From assembly GCF_000739455.1 (NCBI RefSeq), contig NZ_CP009211.1, forward strand, positions 1,251,458 to 1,315,457: a stretch of DNA of 64,000 nt, given 5' to 3'. Positions 42,874 to 51,160 of this stretch are shown piece after piece. The first letter of the stretch is position 1. Every line of letters starts with the position of its first letter. A model generated the notes under the pieces. It had not been told where the DNA came from, did not search any database, and was given only the letters and a program-made list of their open reading frames with translations. A program made the translations under genes and the position numbers. Source of the stretch: Corynebacterium imitans (lineage in GTDB: Bacteria > Actinomycetota > Actinomycetes > Mycobacteriales > Mycobacteriaceae).

Positions 42874-44339
42874 GCGTCGATCTCCTCCCGAGACCCGGAC
42901 CACGTGGTGTGGAAGGTGCCGTCCATGTCGACGCGCTTATAGGTGTGCGCGCCGAAGAAATCGCGCTGCCCCTGGATCAGCGCTGCCGGCAGGCGCTTGG
43001 AGCGCAGCGAGTCGTAGTAGGAAAGCGAGGACGCAAAGACCGGGACCGGCAGGCCGAGTTGGGTGGCGGTGATGACGACGCGGCGCCAGGCGTCGATAAG
43101 CCCGCCCTCAAGCTCCTGCTTGAAGTACGGATCGAGCAAGAGCGACGGCAGCTCGGGGTCGTTTTCGTAGGCCTCGGTGATACGGTTGAGGAATTTCGCG
43201 CGGATGATGCAACCGCCGCGCCAGATGCGCGCGAGCGCGCCCGGCTCGAGGTCCCAGCCGTACTCCTGCGAGCCCGCGTTGATCTCGTCGAAGCCCTGCG
43301 CGTAGGCGACGAGCTTCGAGGCGTAGAGCGCGCGGCGCACGTCCTCGACGAACGCGGCGCGGTCGATGCCGAGCTCGTCGAGCGTGGTGACCTCGCCGGC
43401 CGGCAGGCCGATGCGCTGCGCGGCCTCGCGCTGGGCGATTGCCGACGACAACGCGCGCGCAAACACCGCCTCGCCGATACCCGTGACGGGCACGCCCAGG
43501 TCGAGCGCCTCCTTCACCGTCCAGCGGCCGGTGCCCTTCTGGCCGGCGGCGTCGAGGATGACGTCGATGAACGGCTTGCCCGTCTTCGCGTCCGTCTGGC
43601 GCAGCACCTCGGCGGTGATCTCGATGAGGTAGGAGTCCAGGTCGCCCTCGTTCCAGGTGCTGAAGATCTCGGCGAGCTCAGCGGGGGAGAGACCGGCGCC
43701 GTAGCGCAGCAGGTGGTAGGCCTCGCCGATGACCTGCATGTCGGCGTACTCGATGCCGTTGTGCACCATCTTGACGAAGTGGCCGGCACCGTCGGGGCCG
43801 ATGTGGGTTACGCACGGGGTGCCGTCGACTTTCGCGGAAATGTCCTCGAGCAGCGGGCCGAGCGTCTCCCAGGATTCCTTCGGGCCGCCTGGCATAATCG
43901 ACGGGCCGCGCAGCGCGCCCTCCTCGCCGCCAGAGATACCAGCGCCGACGAAGTGGCGGCCGTGGGCGGCGACCTCCTTTTCGCGGCGGATTGTGTCCGT
44001 GAAAAGGGCGTTGCCGCCGTCGATGATGATGTCGCCGTCGTCCATCGCGGTCGCGAGCTGGTCGATCACCGCGTCGGTCGCGGCGCCGGCCTGCACCATG
44101 ATGATGGCCTTGCGCGGGCGCTTGAGCGAGGCGACGAACTCCTCGATCGTCTCCGCGGCGACGAAGTTGCCCTCGTCCCCGTGGTCCCCGATGACCTGGC
44201 GGGTCTTCTCCGGCGAGCGGTTGAAAATGGCAACGGTGTGGCCCTTCGAGGCGAAGTTGCGGGCGAGGTTGGAGCCCATCACGGCCATGCCAACCACGCC
44301 GATGTCGGCGGTTCCGTACGCAGAGGATGCTTCAGTCAT
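42870..44339 (-). CDS. gnd: 6-phosphogluconate dehydrogenase, decarboxylating
   Basis: A 489-residue enzyme of the pentose phosphate pathway, oxidising 6-phosphogluconate to ribulose-5-phosphate with NADP. The nucleotide site is IGVVGMAVMGSNLARNFASK, then VAIFNRSPEKT. Substrate motifs are FVGAGISGGEEGALRGPSIM and VKMVHNGIEYADMQVIGEAY. The end is GTFHTTWSGSREEIDA. ATG 44339 lies 7 bases after TAGAAT on the minus strand and has no ribosome binding site. It is divergent from the thioesterase and convergent with the HNH gene. Confidence 0.96.
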   Translation of the reverse strand: MTEASSAYGTADIGVVGMAVMGSNLARNFASKGHTVAIFNRSPEKTRQVIGDHGDEGNFVAAETIEEFVASLKRPRKAIIMVQAGAATDAVIDQLATAMDDGDIIIDGGNALFTDTIRREKEVAAHGRHFVGAGISGGEEGALRGPSIMPGGPKESWETLGPLLEDISAKVDGTPCVTHIGPDGAGHFVKMVHNGIEYADMQVIGEAYHLLRYGAGLSPAELAEIFSTWNEGDLDSYLIEITAEVLRQTDAKTGKPFIDVILDAAGQKGTGRWTVKEALDLGVPVTGIGEAVFARALSSAIAQREAAQRIGLPAGEVTTLDELGIDRAAFVEDVRRALYASKLVAYAQGFDEINAGSQEYGWDLEPGALARIWRGGCIIRAKFLNRITEAYENDPELPSLLLDPYFKQELEGGLIDAWRRVVITATQLGLPVPVFASSLSYYDSLRSKRLPAALIQGQRDFFGAHTYKRVDMDGTFHTTWSGSREEIDA

Positions 44340-44346
44340 GCGGCCG

Positions 44347-44352
44347 ATTCTA
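44347..44352 (-). promoter_or_regulatory. -10 box of leaderless gnd
   Basis: TAGAAT on the minus strand ends 7 bases before ATG 44339. It faces the TAGAGT box of the thioesterase gene, 24 bp away. Confidence 0.5.
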
Positions 44353-44376
44353 CGCGCCGGCACCGCGGTGGCGCGC

Positions 44377-44382
44377 TAGAGT
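44377..44382 (+). promoter_or_regulatory. -10 box of leaderless thioesterase gene
   Basis: TAGAGT ends 6 bases before ATG 44389, and there is no ribosome binding site. Confidence 0.5.
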
Positions 44383-44388
44383 GTGGCC

Positions 44389-44856
44389 ATGAGCGCACAC
44401 CAAGAGAGACAGGCTGGGCTGCCCAGCCGTTTTGCCAGGGAAGTACTGCACACACCGCTCGACAGCGACGAGCTACGCGCCATTAACGAGCAGCGCGGCG
44501 GCTTCGGCGCCCACATTGGGCTGGTCACCACGTCCTGCTCGGCGGACCGCGCGACCGGGTACGTGGAGGTGGGGCCGCAGTTGCTGCAGGTCACGGGTGT
44601 GGTTAATGGGGGTGTGTATGCGTCGATAGGCGAGACGCTCGGCTCGATCGGAGCGATCGCGGCGGCCGGCCGCCCGGCCGTGGGCATGAGCAACTACACG
44701 GACCTGCTCGGCAGCGTCGCCGAAGGCCGCATCGAGGCGGAAGCGCTCCCGGTACATACCGGCAAGCGCACGCACCTGTGGCGCGTGGAGCAGCGCGCGG
44801 GCGGGCGGCTCGTCGCTGTGACGAACCTCAAGCTCATGCTTATCGACGCCCCCTAG
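44389..44856 (+). CDS. PaaI-family hotdog thioesterase
   Basis: A 155-residue hotdog-fold acyl-CoA thioesterase. The core is FGAHIGLVTTSCSADRATGY, then VTGVVNGGVYASIGETLGSI with the helix typical of PaaI enzymes (GG...E), and ending THLWRVEQRAGGRLVAVTNL. It corresponds to Rv1847 by position after gnd. Its CoA substrate is unknown. ATG 44389 is 6 bases after TAGAGT; GTG 44383 in frame is the alternative. The stop overlaps the corA stop in CTAG. Confidence 0.88.
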   Translation: MSAHQERQAGLPSRFAREVLHTPLDSDELRAINEQRGGFGAHIGLVTTSCSADRATGYVEVGPQLLQVTGVVNGGVYASIGETLGSIGAIAAAGRPAVGMSNYTDLLGSVAEGRIEAEALPVHTGKRTHLWRVEQRAGGRLVAVTNLKLMLIDAP

Positions 44857-45926
44857 AGCCAGTGGTTACGCCGGAACCACCAGTACATCAGCGCCATCGA
44901 GCCAAACATGACGCAGAGCACGACCGGGTAGCTGAATGACCAGGAAAGCTCCGGCATGTTCTCGAAGTTCATGCCGTAAATGCCCGCGATCATTGTCGGG
45001 GCGGCCGCCATGCCCACGACGGCGGAGATGGTGCGCATGTCGGAGTTCTGCTGCATGCTGACTTTGGCCACGGAGGCGTCGAGAAGCGAGGAGAGGCGCT
45101 CGTCGAAGCCGAAGAGATGGTCGCTGGCGATCGTGGCGTTATCCATCACATCGCGGAAGTAGGAGCGCAGCGTTTTGCGCAGCAGGTCCTTGTGCGCAAC
45201 CAGGGCGTTCTTGAGCGCCGGCACCAGCGGGTCAATCGCGTGGCGCATCTCGAGCACCTCGCGCTTGTACATGTAGATCTTGTCGATGTTGATGTCGCGG
45301 CGCGGGGTGAAGACCTCGTTTTCCAGCTCGTCGACGTCGGTTGAAAGCTCGCTGGCGACACGCAGGTGGTTGTCAACCGCGTAGTCGGCGATCTTCCAGG
45401 CCACTGCCGCGGGGCCTAAGATGGCGAGCTCCTCGTCCTCCTCCAGCTGCGCGGTGAGATCCGGCAGGGGAGCGTGGTGGCGGATCGTGATCGCGAAATT
45501 CGGGCCGACGACGATCTGGATCTCGCCGGTGGAAATGATCTCGCGGGAGTCGTCGACTTCCTCGTCGTCGCGGTAGTAGACGGTGCGGATAACCAGGAAG
45601 AGCTGGTCGTCGTAGCGCTCAACCTTGGGGCGCTGGTGGGCGTCGATGACGTCGTCGACGATAAGGTCGTGAAGGTTGAACAGCTCCGCGATGCGCTCCA
45701 TCTGGGTGTTCGTCGGCTCCTTGAGCGAGAGCCACACGAAGGCGTTGTCGTGCTCCTCGACGCGCGCAAGTGCCTGTGCGACGCGCGCATTGCCGGGCAG
45801 GCGCTTGCCGTCCACGAAGATGCGGCAGAAGTCGATCGAGCGCTCGATCGGCACCGGGACGTGGGGAGCAACGGGGGCGAAGTTCTTCTTCGGCCGTGGA
45901 CGTGGCATGGGGATCCGAGGCGGCAT
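44853..45926 (-). CDS. corA: CorA-type Mg2+/Co2+ transporter
   Basis: A 357-residue divalent cation channel. A large cytoplasmic funnel (residues 1-295) precedes two C-terminal helices. The GMN signature lies in MIAGIYGMNFENMPELSWSF, and the tail after the second helix is YWWFRRNHWL. The long helix contains IDKIYMYKREVLEMRHAIDP. A Pro/Arg-rich N-terminus (PPRIPMPRPRPKKN) is a family variation. ATG 45926 is preferred since GGGAGG lies 5 bases upstream. Confidence 0.94.
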   Translation of the reverse strand: MPPRIPMPRPRPKKNFAPVAPHVPVPIERSIDFCRIFVDGKRLPGNARVAQALARVEEHDNAFVWLSLKEPTNTQMERIAELFNLHDLIVDDVIDAHQRPKVERYDDQLFLVIRTVYYRDDEEVDDSREIISTGEIQIVVGPNFAITIRHHAPLPDLTAQLEEDEELAILGPAAVAWKIADYAVDNHLRVASELSTDVDELENEVFTPRRDINIDKIYMYKREVLEMRHAIDPLVPALKNALVAHKDLLRKTLRSYFRDVMDNATIASDHLFGFDERLSSLLDASVAKVSMQQNSDMRTISAVVGMAAAPTMIAGIYGMNFENMPELSWSFSYPVVLCVMFGSMALMYWWFRRNHWL

Positions 45927-45950
45927 GCATGCCTCCCTTCGTGTGACGCG

Positions 45951-45984
45951 AAAACTAGCGGGCCCCGCCCTGGGAGCGGAGCCC
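45951..45984 (-). terminator. Terminator of the pfl operon
   Basis: On the minus strand GGGCTCCGC (45984-45976) pairs with GCGGGGCCC (45968-45960), with one G-T pair, and TTTT follows at 45954-45951. It lies just after pflA and before corA. Confidence 0.6.
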
Positions 45985-46008
45985 TTAGAAAATACTACGC
46001 TGCGGCCG

Positions 46009-46884
46009 CTAGAAAACCGTGAGCCCCCGCGAGCGGAAGACTTCGCGGACATGCTCGACGCTCTCGGGCGTCGGTGGTGTGACGTCCTCGAGCTCGTAAG
46101 GCAAGCCGATGCGCTTCCACTTGTCCGCGCCCATGTTGTGGAAGGGGAGTACCTCCACGCGCTCGACGTTGTCGGACCAGCGGGCGACGATGTCGGCGAC
46201 GTTGTTCACGTTCTCCTCGGAGTCCGTGTGGCCCGGCACGACCACGAAGCGCACCCACACCGGTTTGTCGAGCTTGCTGAGCCGGTCGCCGAAGGCAATC
46301 GTGGGGGCGAGCTCCCGCTTCGTTACGGCGTTGTAGGTGGCCTCGTCGCCGGATTTGACGTCGAGAAGCACGAGATCGATGTTGTCGAGGTCCTCGTCGC
46401 TCAGTCGTGCGCCAAGGTAGCCGGAGGTATCAATGCAGGTGTGGATGCCTGCGTCGTGGACGAGCTTGAGCAAGCGGCGCGTAAACGCGATCTGAAACAG
46501 CGGCTCGCCGCCGGAGAGCGTGAGACCACCGCCGGAGGCGTTGAAGACGCTGCGGTAGCGCATGACGCGCTTGGCCACCGACTCGACGGATTCGAGCGTG
46601 CCCTCCTTCATCTCCATCGTGTCTGGGTTGTGGCAGTACACGCAGCGCAGCGGGCAGCCGGAAAGGAAGATGGTCATGCGGGTGCCGGGGCCGTCGACAG
46701 CGGTGACGAGCTCCCACGAGTGCACGAGCCCAACGTCGCCCGTGCGGCGAGCTTCGAGCAGCTCGGGGCGGGTGATCTCCAAGTCAGCGTCCGCGGTACC
46801 GCCAAGTCCAGCGGCAACACCCCTGACCCGCTCGCCCTGCTGCGGCTCAAGTGTGACGATGCCGGTCGTTCCATCCTGCGCCAT
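46009..46884 (-). CDS. pflA: Pyruvate formate-lyase activating enzyme
   Basis: A 291-residue radical-SAM enzyme that makes the glycyl radical on pyruvate formate-lyase. The cluster motif CxxxCxxC is in FLSGCPLRCVYCHNPDTM, at about residue 80-90. GGGLTLSGGEPLFQIAFTRR is the SAM-binding GGE region. The N-terminal extension of about 45 residues is longer than E. coli PflA. ATG 46884 has AGGAGG 6 bases upstream. It is the third gene of the pflB-grcA-pflA operon, 82 bp after the small radical subunit, and its target Gly is therefore on a separate chain here. Confidence 0.95.
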   Translation of the reverse strand: MAQDGTTGIVTLEPQQGERVRGVAAGLGGTADADLEITRPELLEARRTGDVGLVHSWELVTAVDGPGTRMTIFLSGCPLRCVYCHNPDTMEMKEGTLESVESVAKRVMRYRSVFNASGGGLTLSGGEPLFQIAFTRRLLKLVHDAGIHTCIDTSGYLGARLSDEDLDNIDLVLLDVKSGDEATYNAVTKRELAPTIAFGDRLSKLDKPVWVRFVVVPGHTDSEENVNNVADIVARWSDNVERVEVLPFHNMGADKWKRIGLPYELEDVTPPTPESVEHVREVFRSRGLTVF

Positions 46885-46966
46885 TGGCGCCCTCCTGTTT
46901 CTTTGCGAGCGCCCCACCGCCCGCCTCTGACAGAGACGAACAGCGGGGCGTTGCGGGATTACTGTG

Positions 46967-47218
46967 TTATGCGCCGTGGTGGAAGGTGCGCGAGATGACG
47001 TCGCGCTGCTGCTCCTTGGTGAGCTTGACAAAGTTCACGGCGTAGCCGGAGACGCGAACGGTGAGGTTCGGGTAGTTCTCCGGGTGCTCCATCGCGTCCT
47101 CCAGGGTGTTCTGGTCAAGGACGTTGATGTTGGCGTGGTACAGGCCAGAGTCCATGTTGTTCGCGGAACGGTTGGCCTTCATGGATGCGAGGCGCTCGTC
47201 GAAAGTGTGGGTAGCCAT
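46967..47218 (-). CDS. grcA: Separate glycyl-radical domain of pyruvate formate-lyase (GrcA-like)
   Basis: An 83-residue protein corresponding to the C-terminal glycyl-radical domain of Pfl[21 protein letters not shown] leads into the radical loop [20 protein letters not shown], with the radical-bearing Gly at residue 58 (RVSGY), and it ends [11 protein letters not shown]. It is shorter than E. coli YfiD/GrcA (127 residues) and lacks that protein's N-terminal part. It has its own ATG 47218 and ribosome binding site GAAAGGA, 26 bp after the pflB stop. Since PflB here lacks this domain, it should be an obligatory subunit. Confidence 0.93.
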   Translation of the reverse strand: MATHTFDERLASMKANRSANNMDSGLYHANINVLDQNTLEDAMEHPENYPNLTVRVSGYAVNFVKLTKEQQRDVISRTFHHGA

Positions 47219-47244
47219 TGGGAATTCCTTTCTGGGAAGTGAAG

Positions 47245-49356
47245 TTATGCGGGGTGGATTTCGGAGTCTGCGTGCTCCATGATGAAGCCCGCATCCAGCA
47301 CGCCGACCAGGTTCTGCACCTGCTCCTCCTTGTCGCGGCCGAGGCCGGAGGGCGTGATGGTGTTGGTCAGCGAGATGCCGTCAAGCGCGTCGTTGTAGTC
47401 GAGCTTGCCGACCGAGAGCATCGACGCCACCATACCGTGGTTGTCGGCGCCGTTCTCGGGGTTTGCGCCCGGCGCGAACGGGGTGCCGGCCTGGTGCCCG
47501 GAGGGGAAGGAGCCGGTGGCCTTACCGTAGACCACGTTCGAGGTGATGGTGAGCACCGACTGGGTCGGGATGGCGTCGCGGTACATCGGGATCGCCTTGA
47601 TCTTCTGCATCACGGTGTGGACGACGGTGGCGGCGATGTCGTCGGCGCGGTCGTCGTCGTTGCCGTAGAAGGGGAAGTCGCCCTCGGTGATGTAGTCGAC
47701 GATCAGGCCCGTCTCGTTGCGCACCGGGGTGACGGTGGCGTACTTGATGGCGGACAGGGAGTCAGCGACGATGGAAAGGCCAGCGATGCCGCAGCCCATG
47801 GTGCGCACGATGTCGGAGTCATGCAGCGCCATCTCGACGGACTCGTAGGCGTACTTGTCGTGGCAGTAGTGGATGATGTTCAACGCCTCGACGTAGGTGC
47901 CAACGACCCAGTCAAGCATTTCCTCGTACTTTGCCCAGACCTCGTCGAAGTCGAGCGGTCCGTCGCCGGTGATCGGGGTGTGGCCCTCGGTGACCTGCTT
48001 GCCGGTGACCTCGTCGCGGCCGCCGTTCATGGCGTACAGCAGGGCCTTCGCCGCGTTGACGCGGGCACCGAAGAACTGCATCTGCTTGCCGACGGGCATC
48101 GGGGACACGCAGCAGGCAATCGCCGCGTCGTCGCCCCACTGGTCGCGGATCTGCTTGTCGGATTCGTACTGGATCGAGGAAGTCTCGATCGAGATCGCGG
48201 CGCAGAATTCCTTGTAGCCCTCGGGCAGTGCCGGGTCCCAGAAGATGGTGATGTTCGGCTCCGGAGCCGGGCCCAGGTTACGCAGCGTTTGCAGCAGACG
48301 GAAGGCGGTCTTGGTGACCTGGTGGCGGCCGTCGGTGGAGAAGCCTGCGTCAGACCAGGTTGCCCAGTAGGGGTCGCCGGAGAAGATCTGGTCGTAGTCC
48401 TCGGTGCGCAAGAAGCGGACGATACGAAGCTTGATCACCAGCGCGTCGATGATCTCCTGGGCCTCTTCTTCGGTGAGCGTGCCGTTGGCCAGGTCGCGCT
48501 CGAAGTAGATGTCGAAGAAGGGGGAGAGGCGACCAATGGACATGGCGGCACCGTCCTGGCTCTTCACGGAGGCCAGGTAGCCGAAGTAGGTCCACTGCAC
48601 GGCCTCGAGCCCGTTGGTTGCCGGGCCGGAGATGTCAAAGCCGTAGTCGGCGGCCATCGCCTTGAGCTTCTTCAGCGCCTTGATCTGCTCGGCATGCTCT
48701 TCGCGGTAGCGCGCCCAGTGCTCGGAGAAGCCCTTGTCCAGGGACGCGTCCTTGGCAGCGATCTTGTCTTCGATGAGCTTGTCCACACCGTAGAGGGCGA
48801 CGCGGCGGTAGTCGCCGATGATGCGGCCTCGGCCGTATGCGTCAGGCAAGCCGGTCACGATGTGCGAAGATCGAGCCGCGCGGATGCGGGGGGTGTAGAT
48901 GTCAAAGACGGCGTCGTTGTGGGTCTTGCGGTACCGGGTGAAGACCTTCTTCACGTCTTCGTTGACTTCCTTGCCGGCCTCCTTGATGGCCTGCTCGACC
49001 ATGCGCCAGCCGCCGTTCGGCATCATCGCGCGCTTGGTCGGCACGTCGGTTTGCAGACCGACGATGACGTTGTCGTCCTCGCAGATGTAGCCGGCGGGGA
49101 AAGCGTCGATGTCAGCCGGGGTGTCAGTATCGACGTCGTAGACGCGGCGCTCGCGCTCAACGGCGAGGTAGTTCTTATCCAGCGTGTCCCAGACGCGCAG
49201 CGTCTTCTCGGTCGGGCCGGCGAGGAAGGAAGCGTCGCCGTCGTAGGGGGTGTAGTTGCGCTGAACGAAATCGCGGACGTCGATGTGCTCGGTCCATGGG
49301 CCTTCTTCGAAGCCGTCCCAAGCGTTGGTCTGCGGTGCAGCGGTAGTAGCAGTCAC
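47245..49356 (-). CDS. pflB: Pyruvate formate-lyase catalytic subunit, lacking the glycyl-radical domain
   Basis: A 703-residue formate C-acetyltransferase converting pyruvate and CoA to acetyl-CoA and formate without oxygen. The N-terminus has [20 protein letters not shown]. The active-site Cys pair is Cys415-Cys416 in [19 protein letters not shown]. The chain ends at [20 protein letters not shown], where the E. coli enzyme (760 residues) continues with a domain of about 60 residues that carries Gly734. That domain is the next gene. The stop is clean and the next gene has its own ribosome binding site, so a frameshift is not the explanation. Confidence 0.95.
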   Translation of the reverse strand: MTATTAAPQTNAWDGFEEGPWTEHIDVRDFVQRNYTPYDGDASFLAGPTEKTLRVWDTLDKNYLAVERERRVYDVDTDTPADIDAFPAGYICEDDNVIVGLQTDVPTKRAMMPNGGWRMVEQAIKEAGKEVNEDVKKVFTRYRKTHNDAVFDIYTPRIRAARSSHIVTGLPDAYGRGRIIGDYRRVALYGVDKLIEDKIAAKDASLDKGFSEHWARYREEHAEQIKALKKLKAMAADYGFDISGPATNGLEAVQWTYFGYLASVKSQDGAAMSIGRLSPFFDIYFERDLANGTLTEEEAQEIIDALVIKLRIVRFLRTEDYDQIFSGDPYWATWSDAGFSTDGRHQVTKTAFRLLQTLRNLGPAPEPNITIFWDPALPEGYKEFCAAISIETSSIQYESDKQIRDQWGDDAAIACCVSPMPVGKQMQFFGARVNAAKALLYAMNGGRDEVTGKQVTEGHTPITGDGPLDFDEVWAKYEEMLDWVVGTYVEALNIIHYCHDKYAYESVEMALHDSDIVRTMGCGIAGLSIVADSLSAIKYATVTPVRNETGLIVDYITEGDFPFYGNDDDRADDIAATVVHTVMQKIKAIPMYRDAIPTQSVLTITSNVVYGKATGSFPSGHQAGTPFAPGANPENGADNHGMVASMLSVGKLDYNDALDGISLTNTITPSGLGRDKEEQVQNLVGVLDAGFIMEHADSEIHPA

Positions 49357-49494
49357 GTTGAAAATCTATCCTTTATATCTCGAGGATCTGATCCAAGATG
49401 GTCGCGCTGACTCTCTCCCAGGTTCCCGTTCAACATCCGCCACCGGGCGCAGAGGCTCCGGCCGATGATTTGAAGCGCGCCATCGTTAGTTCCC

Positions 49495-49500
49495 ATCATA
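49495..49500 (-). promoter_or_regulatory. Probable -10 box of pflB
   Basis: TATGAT on the minus strand, about 140 bp before ATG 49356. The -35 region at 17 bp is TGCAAT, a weak match. A GlxR-like site is about 36 bp further upstream. Confidence 0.4.
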
Positions 49501-49535
49501 AGGTAAGACCATTGAAAATTGCATCCTCAACGCCC

Positions 49536-49551
49536 TGTGATGTCACTCACG
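49536..49551. promoter_or_regulatory. GlxR (CRP)-type binding site upstream of pflB
   Basis: TGTGA-TGTCAC-TCACG matches the corynebacterial GlxR consensus TGTGA-N6-TCACA at nine of ten half-site positions. It sits upstream of the pfl operon, where cAMP-dependent control of fermentation genes would make sense. Control is inferred, not shown. Confidence 0.5.
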
Positions 49552-49577
49552 TAGCTCAAAACGTCCCCAAAAAGTGC

Positions 49578-49608
49578 GAAAAGGCCCGGTCACAGGGGAC
49601 CGGGCCCA
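49578..49608 (-). terminator. Intrinsic terminator after ndh
   Basis: On the minus strand GGGCCCGGTC (49607-49598) pairs with ACCGGGCC (49590-49583), followed by TTTT (49582-49579). It ends the ndh transcript and also separates it from the pflB promoter. Confidence 0.75.
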
Positions 49609-49642
49609 AACGTCGACGCCCGCACGGGGCGGCAACTCGGGG

Positions 49643-51037
49643 CTAGTTCTCGCCGTTGGTGTCGCGGACCTCTTCGAGGTTGTCGTCGCCAGCCTTCTCG
49701 CGCAGCTTCTTCAAAGCGTTGCGGCCGTGCTGCTGCTGCAGGGTGGTGGAGAGGTTGTAGCGCTTCGGCGTCAGGGCGTTGAGCGTCCAGGTGTAAATCG
49801 AGACGAGGCGGTTACGCCCGGCCACCAGGAAGGAGACGTGCACGAGCAGCCACATAAGCCAGCCGATGAAGCCAGTGACCTCGACCTTGCCCATCTTGAC
49901 CACGGCGTTGAAGCGCGACACGATCGCCATCGAGCCCTTATCGAAGTACTCAAAGGCATCGCGGTCCGCCTGTGCGACGTCGTGCTCGACCTGTTCCTTG
50001 ATGATGCGGCCGACGTACTCGCCGGACTGGATAGCCACCTGGGCAACGCCCGGGAGGCGGTCGCGGCTCATCATGTCGCCGATGATGAAGACGTTGTCGG
50101 TCTCACCCACGGTCAGGTCAGCGTTGACCGGCACCTTGCCGTTTCGCTCGGCTTCGACGCCAACCTGCTCTGCGATCTGCTTGCCCAGCGGGGAGGCCTG
50201 CACGCCCGCGGACCAGATCTTCGTGGCTGCGCGCAGGGTGGTCTCCTTATCGGTCTTGGTGTCCTTGTAGGTCACCGTGTTTGCGTCGATGTTGGAAACC
50301 AGAGCGTTGAGTACCACAGTCACGCCCTTACGCTCGAGCTCGCGCTGGGCGCGCTTGCCCAGGCGCTTGCCGAATGGCGGAAGGACCTGCGGCATGCCGT
50401 CGATAAGCACGACCTTGGCCTGGGAAGGCACGAAGTTCTTGAACTGCCCCTTGAAAGAGCGGTGGGCCATCTCGGCGACCTGGCCGGCGAGCTCGACGCC
50501 GGTCGGGCCGGCACCGACGATGACGAAGGTGAGCAGCTCCTCGCGCTCCTGCTCGGTCTCGGCCAGCTCGGCGCGCTCGAAGGCGCTGACCAGGCGGGCG
50601 CGGATCTCGAGGGCGTTATCCACCGTCTTCAGGCCCGGAGCGAACTCAGCGAAGTGGTCGTTACCAAAGTACGACTGGCCTGCACCAGCGGCAACGATGA
50701 GCGAGTCGTACTCGTAGGTGCGGGTAAACGCGCCCTCGTTCGCGGTCACGGTCTGCCCCTCGACGTCGACGTCGGTGACATCGGCGCGCACAACGGCGAC
50801 GTTGTCCTGGTTTGCCAGGATCTGACGCACCGACGTAGCGATCTCGCCGCTGGAAAGCAGACCGGTTGCCACCTGGTACAGCAGGGGCGCAAACAGGTGG
50901 TAGTTCGTGCGGTTGATCAGCGTGACGTCGACATCAGCGTCAGCGAGCTCGCGGGCTGCGAACAGGCCACCGAAACCAGCACCGATGATGACGACGTGGT
51001 GACGGTTGCCTGCGGGGCGAAACGGCGTTTCTGCCAT
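49643..51037 (-). CDS. ndh: Type II NADH dehydrogenase
   Basis: A 464-residue NADH:menaquinone oxidoreductase feeding the respiratory chain without proton pumping. The FAD site is VVIIGAGFGGLFAARELADA. The NADH site is LTFVIVGAGPTGVELAGQVA. A quinone-side C-terminal helix pair includes GFIGWLMWLLVHVSFLVAGR, which binds the membrane. In C. glutamicum, Ndh is the main NADH dehydrogenase. It lies beside the pfl operon, so NADH oxidation and a fermentative route adjoin. Confidence 0.95.
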   Translation of the reverse strand: MAETPFRPAGNRHHVVIIGAGFGGLFAARELADADVDVTLINRTNYHLFAPLLYQVATGLLSSGEIATSVRQILANQDNVAVVRADVTDVDVEGQTVTANEGAFTRTYEYDSLIVAAGAGQSYFGNDHFAEFAPGLKTVDNALEIRARLVSAFERAELAETEQEREELLTFVIVGAGPTGVELAGQVAEMAHRSFKGQFKNFVPSQAKVVLIDGMPQVLPPFGKRLGKRAQRELERKGVTVVLNALVSNIDANTVTYKDTKTDKETTLRAATKIWSAGVQASPLGKQIAEQVGVEAERNGKVPVNADLTVGETDNVFIIGDMMSRDRLPGVAQVAIQSGEYVGRIIKEQVEHDVAQADRDAFEYFDKGSMAIVSRFNAVVKMGKVEVTGFIGWLMWLLVHVSFLVAGRNRLVSIYTWTLNALTPKRYNLSTTLQQQHGRNALKKLREKAGDDNLEEVRDTNGEN

Positions 51038-51160
51038 AAGAACCTACTCCTTGCACACAAAGTACAAATTGCTGGGAAAATTTTTACCTTGCATATCCTA
51101 CGCTGATTGTAAAAAATCACCATTGATGGGTCCCGTCGTGGCGCCAACCGCTACGAAAAT

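Noticed and set aside
42303..44486. Long plus-strand open frame opposite gnd
   Set aside because: It is the mirror frame of gnd codons with Arg/Val/Ala bias and shows no domain.
47218..47245. Frameshift or sequencing error splitting pflB from its C-terminal domain
   Set aside because: The pflB stop is followed by a 26-bp spacer holding a ribosome binding site and a new ATG, and the small protein has an extra N-terminal stretch not present in fused PflB. A single indel would not create this.
47218..49410. Long plus-strand open frame opposite pflB
   Set aside because: It is a shadow of the pflB codons, with no start signal and no homology that I recognise.
49574..51106. Long plus-strand open frame opposite ndh
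   Set aside because: It is antisense to a clear ndh gene and runs through the ndh terminator.
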